Origin: Actinernus sp. WN-2022
Taxonomy: Eukaryota > Cnidaria > Anthozoa > Actiniaria > Actinernidae
Reading direction: 5' to 3'
Length of the DNA: 64,000 nucleotides
Assembly (NCBI GenBank): GCA_030867875.1
Contig: JAOWCC010000064.1
Coordinates: 39,082,802-39,146,801, forward strand
How positions within the stretch are numbered: position 1 is the stretch's first letter; each line of letters opens with the position of its first letter. Shown piece by piece: positions 51,203 through 63,429 of this stretch. Under the pieces are notes generated by a model. The model saw only the letters and a program-made list of their open reading frames with translations, did no database searches and was not told where the DNA came from. The translations under genes and the position numbers were made by a program.

Positions 51203-51898
51203 CTAATAAAATAGATATGTGCTTTATATCAGAAAAGCAGTTTTTACTTTATCAAAAATACATTAACTCTGTACATGGTTAGGGTTAGAGGGTGCAAGGC
51301 CAAGGTCCAAGTCTCTGGTTACTGCTTTTAAACAAGGTCCTCAATCTTTAATTTGTCAAATGAACATCTTCGTTCAAAAATCTACGACATGTCATCAGAT
51401 TGAGTGATCTCGGACATTAATTTTGGTATCGCGCGTAATTCAAATCGGAAACTTGAATGTCTAAAATTAAACTACAGAATTTGTAAACGGTTCTTAAACG
51501 CTATTGACAGGCATAACTGAGCAACTACCTTCCTGCTGTTTACTTCTTCTTGGCTTATTTTAATTTTAGCCTCAGTAATTTAGTATCCTAACAGGAGAAG
51601 TCTGATTACTTGCTTGACTGTTCTGAATTTGATATTCAAATTTAGAATACCAAATTAAGGGCGAGAATGGGGAGGTTCTTTTCCCTTTTATAGTGCGGGT
51701 CCATGTTTATTAAGTAATATAAACGAGTACCAACCAGACTAAGGTAAGTTCTCTTGGTCAAGCTATTCTTCAGCTGCCTGTGACGAGTCACGCGCGTGTG
51801 CCATCAAATATTTGGCTGCTAAAATCATTATTACATTAATAGATTCGTCTGTTAAAATTGAATATTGTCGCTAAACACATTTAGTACGATGACGTTAC
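51203..51898. other. Gene C intron between stalk and membrane exons
   Basis: This is homologous in part to the corresponding gene B intron (for example near 51750-51890 versus 19930-20110: CTGTGACGAGTC, TGCCATCAAA, TTGTCGCTAAACACATTTAG). The gene B intron has palindromic and other inserts that this copy lacks. Confidence 0.5.
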
Positions 51899-51990
51899 CA
51901 TGATGTGTATCTTGTTTATTATACACATTGGTATTTCCTCCGGGGTCCGTTGTCGGTGTTGTCGACGTTGTAGTCTGCGTAGACTTTCTC
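51899..51990 (-). pseudogene. Gene C: stalk exon, 3' part
   Basis: The minus-strand frame reads TQTTTSTTPTTDPGGNTNVY and NKQDTHHG before a GTAACG donor, homologous to the end of the gene B stalk exon. Only one copy of the STxPxT unit remains, against five in gene B. Upstream sequence departs from the family and no in-phase acceptor was found, so the 5' half seems replaced. Confidence 0.55.
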
Positions 51991-52199
51991 AAAGTCCTTC
52001 TTAGTCCCCAGCACGAAGGACTTATCCCACTTGCAGCGCGCCAAATTTACCGGTTGATTTTTCAACCGGAGGCGTGGCTTATGACGTACTAAGATTTGCC
52101 CAATCACAAAGTGTCAATTCGTCAGGCATTGTATGTTGACGTGTCAAGTCAGTCGACCATGGATGTGGTATTTACAATTTGCAATTGATTGTACTCAGA

Positions 52200-52829
52200 A
52201 AGCGTTTGTCAAAGGCGCGAAATGTAAGCTCCGCCCCTGAAACGTGTTTTCGCGCCAAAACATAATCCCCCGATTCAATTTCCTGCAAGTGAAACAAGTC
52301 GAACTCGCCTCTCGCTTCGATTCTCGCACTCGATTTTTTACCCAGTAATCGCTTACCCAGTGACTCAGCGAGTTCGACTTGGAGCAAGTCTATCGTCTGC
52401 GCAGCTACCGCAGAGCTTGATGTTGAACGCATTCTCAAAACAGTTTTTATCATTTTGTGAAATTCGACAAAAAATCAATGAAAACGCGATATTAAGAGGA
52501 ATGCGTCCGCTAATAATGCAGTTTTCGTATATAAACATGCCAAGACGTGTTTCGCCCAAAGCATACAAAAATAGACATTGTTGGCGGACCACCGGTTTTT
52601 ATTTCACGAAATAACTAGTATTTTGACGTTACCACAGATATTACTAGATACTCCGCTATTAACATTATTTTCGCGAACTGGACATTTTTGATATTTTTAA
52701 CAACATAACAAATCCATTTTCTAACGGAAAGGCATTTTCATGCAAAAATTAAGTGTTGTTTAAGACTGAAATAAGCGGAACACAAACAAATACAGAAAAC
52801 TGGGACACTAAATACAATGTTCTGGCGGA
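52200..52829. other. No gene seen; small inverted repeat
   Basis: AAGTCGAACTCGC (about 52297) pairs with GCGAGTTCGACTT (about 52368). Overlapping ORFs on both strands here come from the palindrome and have no recognisable domain. Confidence 0.35.
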
Positions 52830-53260
52830 TAAATCGAACTCCCGATTCCGCACTGCGGACTCAAGGGTTTCTCAAAATATCGCACAGATGACGAAATCTG
52901 ATGGACAAATCTGAACCCCGATTCCGCACTGCGGAATGAAGGTTTACTCAAAATATTGCACAGATGACCAAAAATGGCGGACAATTAACTAAACCCCAAT
53001 GAAGGTTTACTCAAAATATCACAAAAATGATCAAATCTGGCGGACAAGTAAACCCCATTTCCGCACTGTGGAATGAAGGTTTACTCAAAATATCACAAAA
53101 ATGATCAAATCTGGCGGACAAGTAAACCCCGATTCCACACTGCGGAATACAAGCATTCTCAAAATATTACAAAAATGATCAAATCTGGCGGACAAGTAAA
53201 CCTCGATTCCGCACTGCTTTCTCAAAATATCGCCGACAAGTGACCAAATTTGCTGGAAAC
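52830..53260. repeat. 75-bp minisatellite array, left copy
   Basis: About six units contain ATTCCGCACTGCGGAAT (itself a palindrome), TACTCAAAATATC and CAAATCTGGCGGACAAGTA. The same unit recurs inverted at 56236-57105, so the two arrays face each other across about 3 kb. Confidence 0.85.
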
Positions 53261-54122
53261 ATCCAACATTCAATCGATCCCGATATCGTATAAATATTAA
53301 ACGGGAACAGATAGATGATGTATTGCGGGAGGAATAAACACTTAAGCGAGTTACTTATAATCGTTTGTTGTCAACAGGATCTTTTCGGCAACGAAGAAAC
53401 ATTCTGCGTACGAACTTTTCACATATCAGCCTCTGTTCTCATCTGCTGCAACACTTTTCTGTAAAGAGAATATATTGGATACGTTTATACATTTTAAATG
53501 TTAGGCATTTAAGAGTGAGAGGATGACGATGAACGGTAGATACATGTCAACTAGTCTACACAAGAGTCTGAGTAAACTAAGTCATATATCTATTTCTAGC
53601 GATACGAATAAAGCACGAAAATTATCACAGCCGGTAGCACAACCTATGACACAACTTATGATTCAAAGCGAAGGCTTTCGTTAACACATCACTACAATTT
53701 CTGTACAGATAAACTCCGTAAATTGCGGTTTACAAGGAAGGCTCCAACTTCTGCATTGAGAACACAGAAACATTTTGAAGTCGTCTCATATCTTGATTTC
53801 CTCGATTGTCTGTTTTTTTTTCATAACCATAGCGTCCGTATTGATCTTACAAAATTTGTCCTCAGAATACATCGTGACTTTGCTTCGCTTTTTGAGATAC
53901 ACATAACTGAATGAAAAGCAACCCAGACGCCGGCAATGTCAGTGAAGTGAAAGTAATCTTGATCGAAAATATACATGCTTTCTTGGATGTAATTTGCAAC
54001 CTGAATAATATATCAATTACGGCTGTGTTTATCACTCTCATAAGAATACCTACCTTCAATGTGTGTGTGATCCTGAAGATTTAGATGAACAACAAGGCTT
54101 GTGTGCGTATAAAAGCGAATTG
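53261..54122. other. Between inverted minisatellite arrays, no gene seen
   Basis: AT-rich sequence with no recognisable coding or RNA signal. Confidence 0.35.
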
Positions 54123-55116
54123 CGGTCGTTTCGCCCACGAGTCGTTTCGCCCACTGTCAGTTCGCCCACGTCTCGAGTCGTTTCGCCCACGTCTCGAGTC
54201 GTTTCGCCCACGGCTCGAGTCGTTTAACCTACGTTTGAATTGAAGTTGATTGAACATCGATTAATATAATTTTTCTTCACAGATCAACATTTTAGCGATG
54301 CCTTTTGAAGAGGGAAATTTTGTGTGGGCATGTTTTTCGCGGCGATCAATTTTTAGTTGATCATATTTTAAGTCAACATTTTGCCGATTTATTAACTTAT
54401 TAAGACAGAGTTTTTACCAAAGACAACACATTTTGTAGATCTGTAATATTTATTAAGTATTGTTTACAAGCTAACAAGATATATATCTATACAACTAGCT
54501 AACTATTTACAAACTTATTTAGGCCCACTTCAAAAGTCGAACTTTAACCAAAATACAACAAGAACTGATTAGTTGTAGTCACGGCTTCAGCGTCATAACG
54601 ACCTGTTCAATAAACTTCAATTCAAGCGTGGGCTAAACGACTATACATAGCCATGTGTTGAACTAGTTGCAGTACATCGAGGGATTCGCATCGAATCAAT
54701 CGCAATATTCATATGAACGTGAAAGTATGCATTAAAAGCTTTCAAATCATATAAGTTACGGGGTATTTTTTAGTCTAGAAGTTGTAGTCACGGCTTCAGC
54801 GTCATAACGTTGAACTTGAACTAGTTGCAGTACATCGAGGGATTCGCATCGAATCAATCACAATCACAATTTTAGTCTTTATTCCATTTACTATATATAA
54901 ATCGAGTACATGTAACAAGTCGAAATACCAAACCATTACGAACTGTCGCGATCTGTGAAGAAAATACTACCATGTCCATTTCATGTTCAATCAACTTCAA
55001 TTCAAACGTGGGCGAAACGACTCGAGACGTGGGCGAAACGACTCGAGAGGTGGGCGAAACGACTCGAGACGTGGGCGAACTGACAGTGGGCGAAACGACT
55101 CGTGGGCGAAACGACC
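54123..55116. mobile_element. TIR element with repeated GTCGTTTCGCCCAC termini
   Basis: Each end carries about 140 bp made of tandem TCGTTTCGCCCACGTCTCGAG units followed by ACGTTTGAATTGAAGTTGATTGAACAT, in inverted orientation (54123-54262 and 54985-55116). The interior of about 720 bp has two copies of GTTGTAGTCACGGCTTCAGC and no ORF. No target duplication could be fixed. Confidence 0.8.
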
Positions 55117-56235
55117 GGATACCATAAAAGCACATGGTGACGTGTAACTAAAATTGAAGTGACGCTTATTTATTATTCGGTTTTTGGCAGTATTCAAATT
55201 TTTGCGCGCCTGAAATAACACCAGTCCTTGATCCGATTGGTTAAAGCTGAGACTTCACAGGCACCGGGATATTCAATTTCATTGTATGGTGTTTTCACAT
55301 GTAGGTATTATCTAACCGCTAGCGTCATCGACAAGCTTTCAGTTCAAATGAACCGTTCAAATTATATTGAAGTTAGAAACCTATATCTCGATCTATCCTG
55401 GCGGTTCCTGGCAATCGAAACCGATAGTTATGAGATGGCCAGAGAACAAGAACATGGAGAAGTTAATTGTCCGGGAACTAATGCTCAGTGTGACTCACGA
55501 TCAATGAAAAACGCCGACTGCGTGATGTACCAGTTGAGAATATATCTTATGCCGCGTCACATCAAGAGGATTGTATCAGCCCATCACCTTAATCATTCAG
55601 ATGTTTCTACTTCGAACAATTCTGTGTAAACCAAGGCATGTAGCACCGAGAATTCCTGACGAGAGAGAGATATTGGCCCGGAGATACGATTGTTGTTGAA
55701 TCAGTAGACGTGAGCCGAACCCAAGCGTACTAAAACAGCCAATAAATTTCACTTGAACAATATGCATCCAAACTAACTGATCAGAATGACGCATCTGAGT
55801 GTGAGCAGACATTCCCATGCGTTTGATGCAGCCACAAGACTGAAGAAAAGCTGAGTACATTGAAAAGGTAGACAATGTCCAACTAATGTTAATTCTTATA
55901 TCCTAATTTTAAGTGTTATTCTCACAAATTTATAGATCGGCTTGGCCAGATTTCGGGTACACTTTCGATCGTCTGTGAATCGAGTCTCAGTTCTCGTTTG
56001 CACTGCATGTTAAACAAAACTAAATTGCCAAAGAGCTGCTAGTAAGTTTAAAAAATTACTGGTATGTGAGGTTCAGGGCCTTTGTAGAGCTAAAACATAG
56101 CTGATTGGTTTTAATAATTAGTCTAATTACCAACCAACTGCAACAGTTTTGAAATTTGAAGCCGAGGGCCTTGAAGCTATCTCTGTCTAAACCGGTTTTG
56201 TAGGCAAGTGATCCTTTTTTCAACGACCCTTTCAT
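55117..56235. other. No gene seen
   Basis: A 133-codon plus-strand frame (55228-55629) has no domain I recognise and no clear splice or start context. The rest is non-coding. Confidence 0.35.
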
Positions 56236-56835
56236 CAGATTTGTTCTTGTAGGATATTTTGAGAAAATATTCAACAGTGCGGAATCGGGGTTTAGTATGG
56301 TCCGTTAGATTTGGTCATTTGTAGGGTATTTTGAGAAAACATATATTCCGCAGTGCGGGGTTTAATATTATTGTCCGCTAGATTTGGTCATTTGTAAGGT
56401 ATTTTGAGAAAACATCTATTCCGCAGTGCGGAATCGGGGTTTAATATTGTCCACTAGATTTGGTCATTTGTAAGGTATTTTGAGAAAACATCTATTTCGG
56501 GGTTTAATATTTCCCGCTAGATTTGGTCAATTGTAGGGTATTTTGAGAAAACATCTATTCCGCAGTGCGGAATCGGGGTTTAATATTGTCCGCTCGATTT
56601 GGTCATTTGTAGGGTATTTTGAGAAAAGTTATATTCCGCAGTGCGGAATCGGGGTTTAGTATTGTCCACTAAATAAAGTAAAGTAAAGTAAAGCAACTTT
56701 ATTTAACGTCGGTAACTCGTGACAGTCTGATGAGACTGATAAACTTGAGGCCGACGGGAGTCCTACGATTTTACGTCCTTATCCGAGAAGACGTGAAGGT
56801 CTAACCATTTGCAATTGTTTCACAAAGGCAGCACC

Positions 56836-56874
<39 letters not shown>

Positions 56875-57105
56875 CCGGGGTTTGAACCCGCGACCTCCCG
56901 CTCAACAGACCGGAGCTTAACAACTGAGCTAACCGGGAGGCGGCAAATGACTAGATTTGGTCATTTGTGGGGTATTTTGAGAAAACTTCTATTCCGCAGT
57001 GCGGAATCGGGGTTTAATACGCTAGATTTGGTCATTTGTACGTTATTTTGAGAAAAGTTATATTCCGCAGTGCGGAATCGGGGTTTAGTATTGTCCGCTA
57101 GATAT
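56236..57105. repeat. 75-bp minisatellite array, right copy, inverted
   Basis: About nine units of ATTCCGCAGTGCGGAATCGG, TTTAATATTGTCCGCTAGAT and TTGGTCATTTGTAGGGTATT. It is the reverse complement of the array at 52830-53260 and is interrupted by a tRNA-derived SINE at 56671-56943. Confidence 0.88.
56671..56943 (-). mobile_element. tRNA-derived SINE
   Basis: The minus-strand head reads GCCTCCCGGTTAGCTCAGTT (box A, TTAGCTCAGTTG) and GGTTCAAACCC (box B), spaced as in a tRNA, followed by an unrelated body and an (ACTTT)n tail ending near 56671. The tRNA part cannot end in a mature tRNA because the acceptor stem runs into the body. It inserted inside a minisatellite unit. Confidence 0.8.
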
Positions 57106-57211
57106 GAGGAGTTTGGTTTATTTAACTTCACATATTAATCCTAAGAAATGTCCTCCAGAAATGCTGTTTTTGTGATGGTTTTGTTTTTGCACCGCCAATA
57201 ATGGCCAAAAA

Positions 57212-57414
57212 TTAGAGGAACAAATTACGCTTCCGAAAAACAGGGCAATTCACACAGTTTTCATCGGAATGAGAACAACTGATTTTGGTTGAGAATGCGT
57301 TACGTTGTTGGCACCACGTTCCTTCCTTGCGTACTGCGGAGGAATCCAAAATTGTAGTATACAGAGCTGTATCGACAACATCGTAGCGCCCTGCAGTGTT
57401 GCGAGACAAACTCA
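57212..57414 (-). pseudogene. DIRS-like gag, C-terminal part
   Basis: The frame reads SLSRNTAGRYDVVDTALYTT then ILDSSAVRK and a Cys/His segment (CSHSDENCVNCPVFR) that looks like a zinc knuckle. It continues in frame from the N-terminal part at 63952-63597 once the 6.2-kb element is removed. Assignment to tyrosine-recombinase (DIRS/Ngaro) gag is from remembered family features and is tentative. Confidence 0.5.
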
Positions 57415-57898
57415 TAGACTTGGCGAGATTTCGGAAAATCGTAAGTCATGAGGCATTTCTTAGTAAAAGTTGGCGACAGGTGCGTTTTTATGTGATTTTT
57501 GACGCTGAATCCGAATTTTATTGTCGCCAACACTGATTTTGCGTTTTTTAGCGGGAAAATGACGTCACAACTTTTGCGCAATAGTTAAAAGATATAAAAC
57601 GTTTGAGGACATTTCTTATCGAATTTCATCACCTTTGAATCTTGAATCACAAATATATTTCATGTTTTTGTTGATTGCGAGAAAAATGAATAAAATAAGG
57701 GTTCTCATGACGTCATATGATGACCTCATAGGCTATCATAAATCCTACTGTAGGTTATCATTGAATGTCTAAATAACGTGAGAAAAATGCCGAATATACT
57801 ACTGCTTAATTACAAAGCAATATTGTGCGCCCGGGAGGCGAAATAATATGAAAACTCGTACATTTTGCTGGTATGGTAGCAACGCTGCACTACACTGT

Positions 57899-60800
57899 TT
57901 ACTTCTCGCATTTGTTCTTGCAGGAAATGTTTTGGTTCGCAGAGCAGCTGCAAACGCCAGTACAGAACAATTTTGCTTTCTTGCAGCCACAGCGCAGAGT
58001 CGTGCACCCGCTTTTACAAGAGCAGCATATGATCTCCTTGCACGCGTTCGGGATAGGTTCCTTTAATTGTCATAAGGAGTGGAACAAGTTTACTGTCGCC
58101 ATCTGTCACCCATCCCATTCCGTCTGGGTTTGGCAGGGAAGGTTGCTGACATGAAGCTTGTTTCCATATCAGTGCTTGGTAGTGCACGCGTTTGATGTGC
58201 AGCTCCAGTGCGTCCTTTGTCGGGGGTAATGCTTCGGGTTTTGCGGTCTTCGGAAATAGAAGAACCCGTGCATCGTTCGCAGATTCAATGTTCCACACAT
58301 TTGTAAACTGCGTAGATGAACTTCTCGGCATCCCTGATCTTGTTGACCGTCAGCTCTCCTTCACCTAGCGACGCGAGAAGGTGGTGTTTCTCTATAAAGA
58401 TATTCCACGCTGACACTTTGGTGTGGTTGCAGATATACGATGTTGTGTCGCAACCAGTCAGCGCGTGGAAAGGGAGGAGCGCGTACAGTGATCCTGCCGG
58501 GAGATTGTCGCTAATAGCCGTGATATTAAAGAACTTGCGCTTGGCCGCTGTTCCAGCCATCATCCACACATTTGCAGCTGGAAGATTCGGCGAATGCGCC
58601 ACTAGAAGTAAAAGTACGTTGGTATCTCTTGCCGACACAACTACCGTGTCGCAATTGTTGGCGATGGAGTGTAGAATCAGTCTAGTATCGGCCTCTTCGT
58701 GATCTGTACAAAACACTGAAGGATCAACCACTTGGTTAGACGACTGCGCTTCTTTCCGATCTGTGAATCCACCAGCGACAACAATGACTTTCTCTTGCGG
58801 TGCATTTGTAATCAAATGCTCGGATACGAATCTGGCCAAGTCTGCCTTGTTCTCTGGTAAAGCTAAAAAGTTTGACCAGTTGTTCGGGAGCGGAACGTGC
58901 TTGTTCTCAATAACACGACGAATGGGGCGAATAGTTCTGGTACGCCGTTCTCTCGTGCCTGCTTTGATTGAACTCTTATCATATCTATCAAACACTACGT
59001 GGATCTGCTGATAATGCGAACCTGCTCTTAATACTGCAGCTTGGAAGCTATCTGCATAGGCTCCGAACGTTTGGGCGTCGGCAGGCTTTCCTATTGCTGC
59101 CACTAACGCCATTCCGTCTATCAGCAATCACGCACTCCCTTGCAACTCGATCGCATTCGGACACTCCATTCCCTTGGTAAGAACATCAGCCAATAGCGCT
59201 TTCTGGCCGGTTCTAAGTTTACCATTCGTCTCTGCCAGTGATATCGGAACTGGCATTAACTCGTGCGAAAGGACATTAAGCAAATCTACTTGTCGACCAG
59301 CTCCATAAGCAACGATAAGACGCTGTAAAACACTCCTGTCTGCCCGTAAAATTGTGTTCTTTTCCTTCTCTTTACTTCTTTTGACGACTTGATATAATGT
59401 GTCGAAAGTAAGAGCATTGTTCTTGTGCATTGCTTCCGAGAACTGAACCTTGGTTTTCTCTTGTTCGACATTAGGTTGCTGTGCCTGTTGAAGCGGTGCA
59501 ATCAACCGTTGCTGCACAAAAACTTTGACCTGTTTCTGTCCTAGATCTTTCGCGTCTAATAGTGACTCCTGAATCTTGTCGGTGACAAGATCTTTGGTAG
59601 CAATGTTATAAAGACAATCTGGATGAGATGTCGGTGAAAACAAGTTATGCTGCTCCAAGACGGAAACCAGTGATTCCTCATCCTTGTTGTCGCGAAGAAT
59701 CCTCCCTGGTGCAGACTCGTTGTGAGAAAACGTGTCTTCTTGTAGTAGTCCAAACATGTCATGAGTTTTCTCGGCTATCTCCGACCGCAAATTATATGAA
59801 AGGGCCCACCTAGGAAATTCCAATTTTTAAAAAGAGAACATAATAAATTAATATGCCATCCAGTACAGGAACGAAATAAATATGTATTATAAACCAAGCT
59901 CTTCAACTCACCTGCTCAAGGCTGAAGATGTCTTGGTTATGCCGACGATTCCACCTCCTCGTTTACCGATTCCGTTCAGCCACTCAAGACTGTGGTCAGC
60001 GCTCACCTCGTTGAACTTGCCTCGCTCCACTTAACAACGAAGTTACCCTTCTGGAACTCCTGTAGAACTTCATGCGGCAGCTGCTCCATATCCGCGATAA
60101 AAACCGATCCCCACTTGGCGTAATTCAGATGGTCGTATCTGAAAAAGTGTGGAAGCATGCAGCGGAAGCTATCCAAATACAACTCCCAGTTGCCCTCCCG
60201 TTGCGCGCGGGTAAAATCAAGTAGGGTAGACACCATCTCAATATAGCTCCACCAAAACTGAAAGTTTACATTTTCCTGAGACTTCTGCGCCACGAACGCA
60301 TCAAACACCGTTTGAAATTCTGGGGACTTCAAAGATGTAATCAGCTCATTGACTTGCGCTGAAGACAATAGATGCGAAATCTGCCGAGCAAGATCAGCGT
60401 TCGACCTTTCACAAGATCTTAGTAACAACGGCATCAACATGCGCCATAATGCTTGCAGTGTTATCTTATGCGCGCGCATTGCTCTTTTATATGCCTTGCC
60501 GTTCATCACATGCTCAGCTGCATTTGGTCCAAGGAGACCACTCTCCACCCACGAATCAACAAGCCCCTTCATATGATCTCCAATCGTCTTAAGAAAGTTC
60601 ATAGATATATGGAGACCGCCGAGTTGTACGACAAGTCTCTCTTGATATTGTGGAACTTGCCATTTCAACTTGACTAACTTGCAGTACAGCGCTTGATCTA
60701 CGGTGATAATAGTGTAGCGCTGTCCAAGCGTGGCGGACACATGCATACATTTCTTAACGACTGTGTTCAAGGTGTCCATTTCGTGCGCGGGTGCTTGAAT

Positions 60801-62652
60801 GATTGGCATGTACCCCACCTTTGTTACTTCTGGTTGTTCTTCTCGTGATAACGACTGGTTAAACCCCGTCCATCCCCTACTGATAACGCCTTTGCATCGT
60901 AACATGTTCAATGCCAAATCCGTTGCTTTGGCAGCTTGCTTAGCTCCTTTGTTGTCTTGAGCCACATACCACGTCGTTTTAACTGCCTTGATAAAGACAT
61001 GGTTGCTTTTTCTCACATCAATCGCTTCAATCTTATCTAACGATTCCGGAACACTAAGGCTGCGTTTCTTGGACGGACTTACACCGTCAAGTAATGACAT
61101 ATTTTCCGTCCCGCGTTGCCATGCAGCAATTTGTGTTGCGTGAAATGTGTTTTTACCGTCCATCGTTTCATCTAAAATGTCAATGTTATCGGCAGAGAAG
61201 TGCACAAACCTGCCTTGCACCAGATTTGGCGGAATTACAGTACCACTCTCTTCATCTAAAGTCTTTAGAACACTCTCAGCTAAACCTGTGTCAACTTGAA
61301 GAATTTGGTCGTAACTCAGAATGTGGCCTGCATGCCTTGTGGAAAAGTTTTACCAGATCTTTGGACCTTGTGACTTGGTGAAGGGTCCTCCCTAGTCCAA
61401 TGTGCTTGGGTGTCCATTTCTTTCCATTGCTTACTCCGTAGACGATGTCTTGAGCAACAGCAACCGCTTTGCTACGCACCTCAGCCTCTTTCTCCTCGAT
61501 CGTTTCCTCGTCTAGAAGTCGTTCACCGCCGAACAAAAGATGTAAAAACAGTTGCAGACTTTCGGGAACGCAATCACTGGCATCGAGCGCGCTGATATTC
61601 AGCCCTTGGTAACCAGGGGTTTCTCTTAGGTCAGCGCGTATCTTCAGCGCAACATGAACAAGTGACAGAAATATATCGCCATCTTGTTGGTGATAACCTG
61701 GCAGAGCGTGCAATTCGTCATCTTCGTCAGCTGGACTCTGACTTACTATCTGGGACAGAGCCATGTTGACGCACTTCTTGGGAATGAGCAGGGTGTGTCG
61801 CTCAGAAGGCCCCCTATCAAGTGACTGCACACACTCTACAATGTCCCCAACCATATGCATGAGTTTATCTTTGAATGTTGCCCTGCGACTTATAAAAGAA
61901 GGTGGGATCGTAATTCCCGCCTTTTCAGCCAGAGTGGTATTAATATCTATCCCATACATCATTAAGTTTGATAACATGGCCCTTGTCAGCCGCATACTCT
62001 AATTCCCCGCGCAGCCAAACCAATGCTAAGTCATTGTCTTTCATTTCACTCTTTATCTTATCCCTGGATCTCTTGAATGCACTAAAGCATGATAGGTGGT
62101 ACTTGCCTTCGGCCGCTATTAGATCCGACACGCCCGCTAATCGAACGCGTAGTTTATAGTTAAACTTAGCAATCTCGATAATTTGTTCACTCATCTTAAA
62201 TGTCATAACTGACGATAAGCGCTCCTTCGTGTGAACCTGACAGAAAGCGCATTTGTCCCAGTCGACCTGTTCTGTTTGGCTGCGCGTCTTACTACGCGGA
62301 CTTGAGATCAGTTCAGCAGTCGCATCACTTTTGTCAAACTTTAGCTGTAAGCGCTGAATTTTATCCTTGCTTGTAAACAGAGATAGCACTTGGCATGCCA
62401 AACAATTGAAACCTCAGTATTACCTATGATTTCTTCCAGCCGACTGATTGTTTCCCTGTTCTCAACATCTCTACACTTGGTCCGCAAATTCATGGCCTCG
62501 CGAACTACGGTTCTGCTATAGTCATAAGCCGCTCTCAAATTATCATTTCTATGACGCCGCTGGCAGAAAATACACGCCTTTAAATCGACTTCTGAAGGTC
62601 TTTTTAACGCTAAAACGGGATCCATCGTTGCAGCTCGAACGTGAACGACCAA
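57899..62652 (-). pseudogene. Transposon protein with XPG/PIN-like nuclease and Cys-rich C-terminus
   Basis: One long product, broken by about five frame shifts, with one intron (59911-59810, donor GTGAGT, acceptor CCTAG). In order: Cys motifs ACIFCQRRH and WHAKCYLC (62590-62390), CAFCQVHTKERLSS (62250), a helical region (61995-61291), a conserved block with FSADNIDILDETMDG (61200) and ITVDQALYCKL (60700) then LGGLHISMNF, and the nuclease (59127-58285). The nuclease has MLIDGMAL, EEADTRLILHS and VVVSARDTNVLLLL, like XPG-N and XPG-I acidic motifs, then LTGCDTTSY. Last comes a cysteine cluster (CSCKSGC, CGCKKAKLFC, CSCSAN, 58030-57902) resembling CXC domains. Domain roles are inferred. Confidence 0.65.
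58285..59127 (-). pseudogene. XPG/PIN-like nuclease segment of the transposon protein
   Basis: The 280-codon uninterrupted frame begins MLIDGMALVAAIGKP and has HVVFDRYDKSSIKAGTRERR, typical of XPG-N (acidic residue, then basic run). EEADTRLILH plus SARDTNVLLLL looks like the XPG-I acidic pair. The segment HALTGCDTTSYICNHTKVSA is a conserved landmark of this family in cnidarian sequences. The acidic residues expected for metal-dependent cleavage appear present, although neighbouring segments are frameshifted. Confidence 0.6.
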
Positions 62653-63429
62653 GCAAACAAGAAAACTGATAGAAGAGATTTCCCACGCCGACTAACACTG
62701 GCGAGACAATGATGCCAGAAAAATCCTCACCTTAAAAATAGAAGCAGATGTACGGCAAAAAAATCAAAATAACAAAGTTTGTTACTCGCGTAATAACCAA
62801 ATTCAATCGAGATTCAATTTTAAAGTTTCAATTTAAAAAACTTAATGAACTTAAAAGTTTCCTAAATCAGACGATGGAAATTTATTATCGCAAATTTATT
62901 TCATGTCTTCATATTTTCCTTTTAAAAGGTGTAATATATTATATCAAGATAGCAATAAAGCTTTTCAAATATCTTTTACAAATTAGACAAGCGCGACTAG
63001 AAATTTCATTTCATTGAATCAAAACAGCCAGGGCGCCGCCAACATTCTTTCATATTTTTGTAAATATGAAATGTAACGCCCCCTAATATTGTAAAACGTT
63101 TAAAAATAGTTTCAAACTCAAATTGTAAATAAGTATTTTGCTCTGCTACTTGTTAAAAGTTTACTTGAATTTTATAAGACTAAAATTGCCACCTTCACTA
63201 GACACAAAAACAGCACTGAGGGAAATACGACTTTATGCTTGCATTTCCGGTTATAAGGGTTTGGTCTTTACATATATATTTTTTATTGAATTGGTAAATT
63301 CGTGCTCTACACAAATCTTATTCTTTTCTTCCGTTTTGAGCTTTTTTTTGCAATTCACAACAACATAATGACGTTTTGCGGTTTGGAAATAAAAACGTAC
63401 AAGAAAGACAATGTCACTTTAACTGTCAA
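62653..63429. other. Non-coding 5' region of the Academ-like element
   Basis: AT-rich, no gene. It would hold the promoter of the transposon gene between its first codon and the right TIR. Short plus-strand ORFs here have no recognisable domain. Confidence 0.4.

Noticed and set aside
55228..55629. 133-codon plus-strand ORF as a host gene
   Set aside because: No domain, splice context or similarity could be recognised; chance frame length is possible in this region.
56870..56943. Possible functional tRNA gene
   Set aside because: A and B boxes are present, but the sequence continues into a SINE body and tail and the acceptor stem is not closed.
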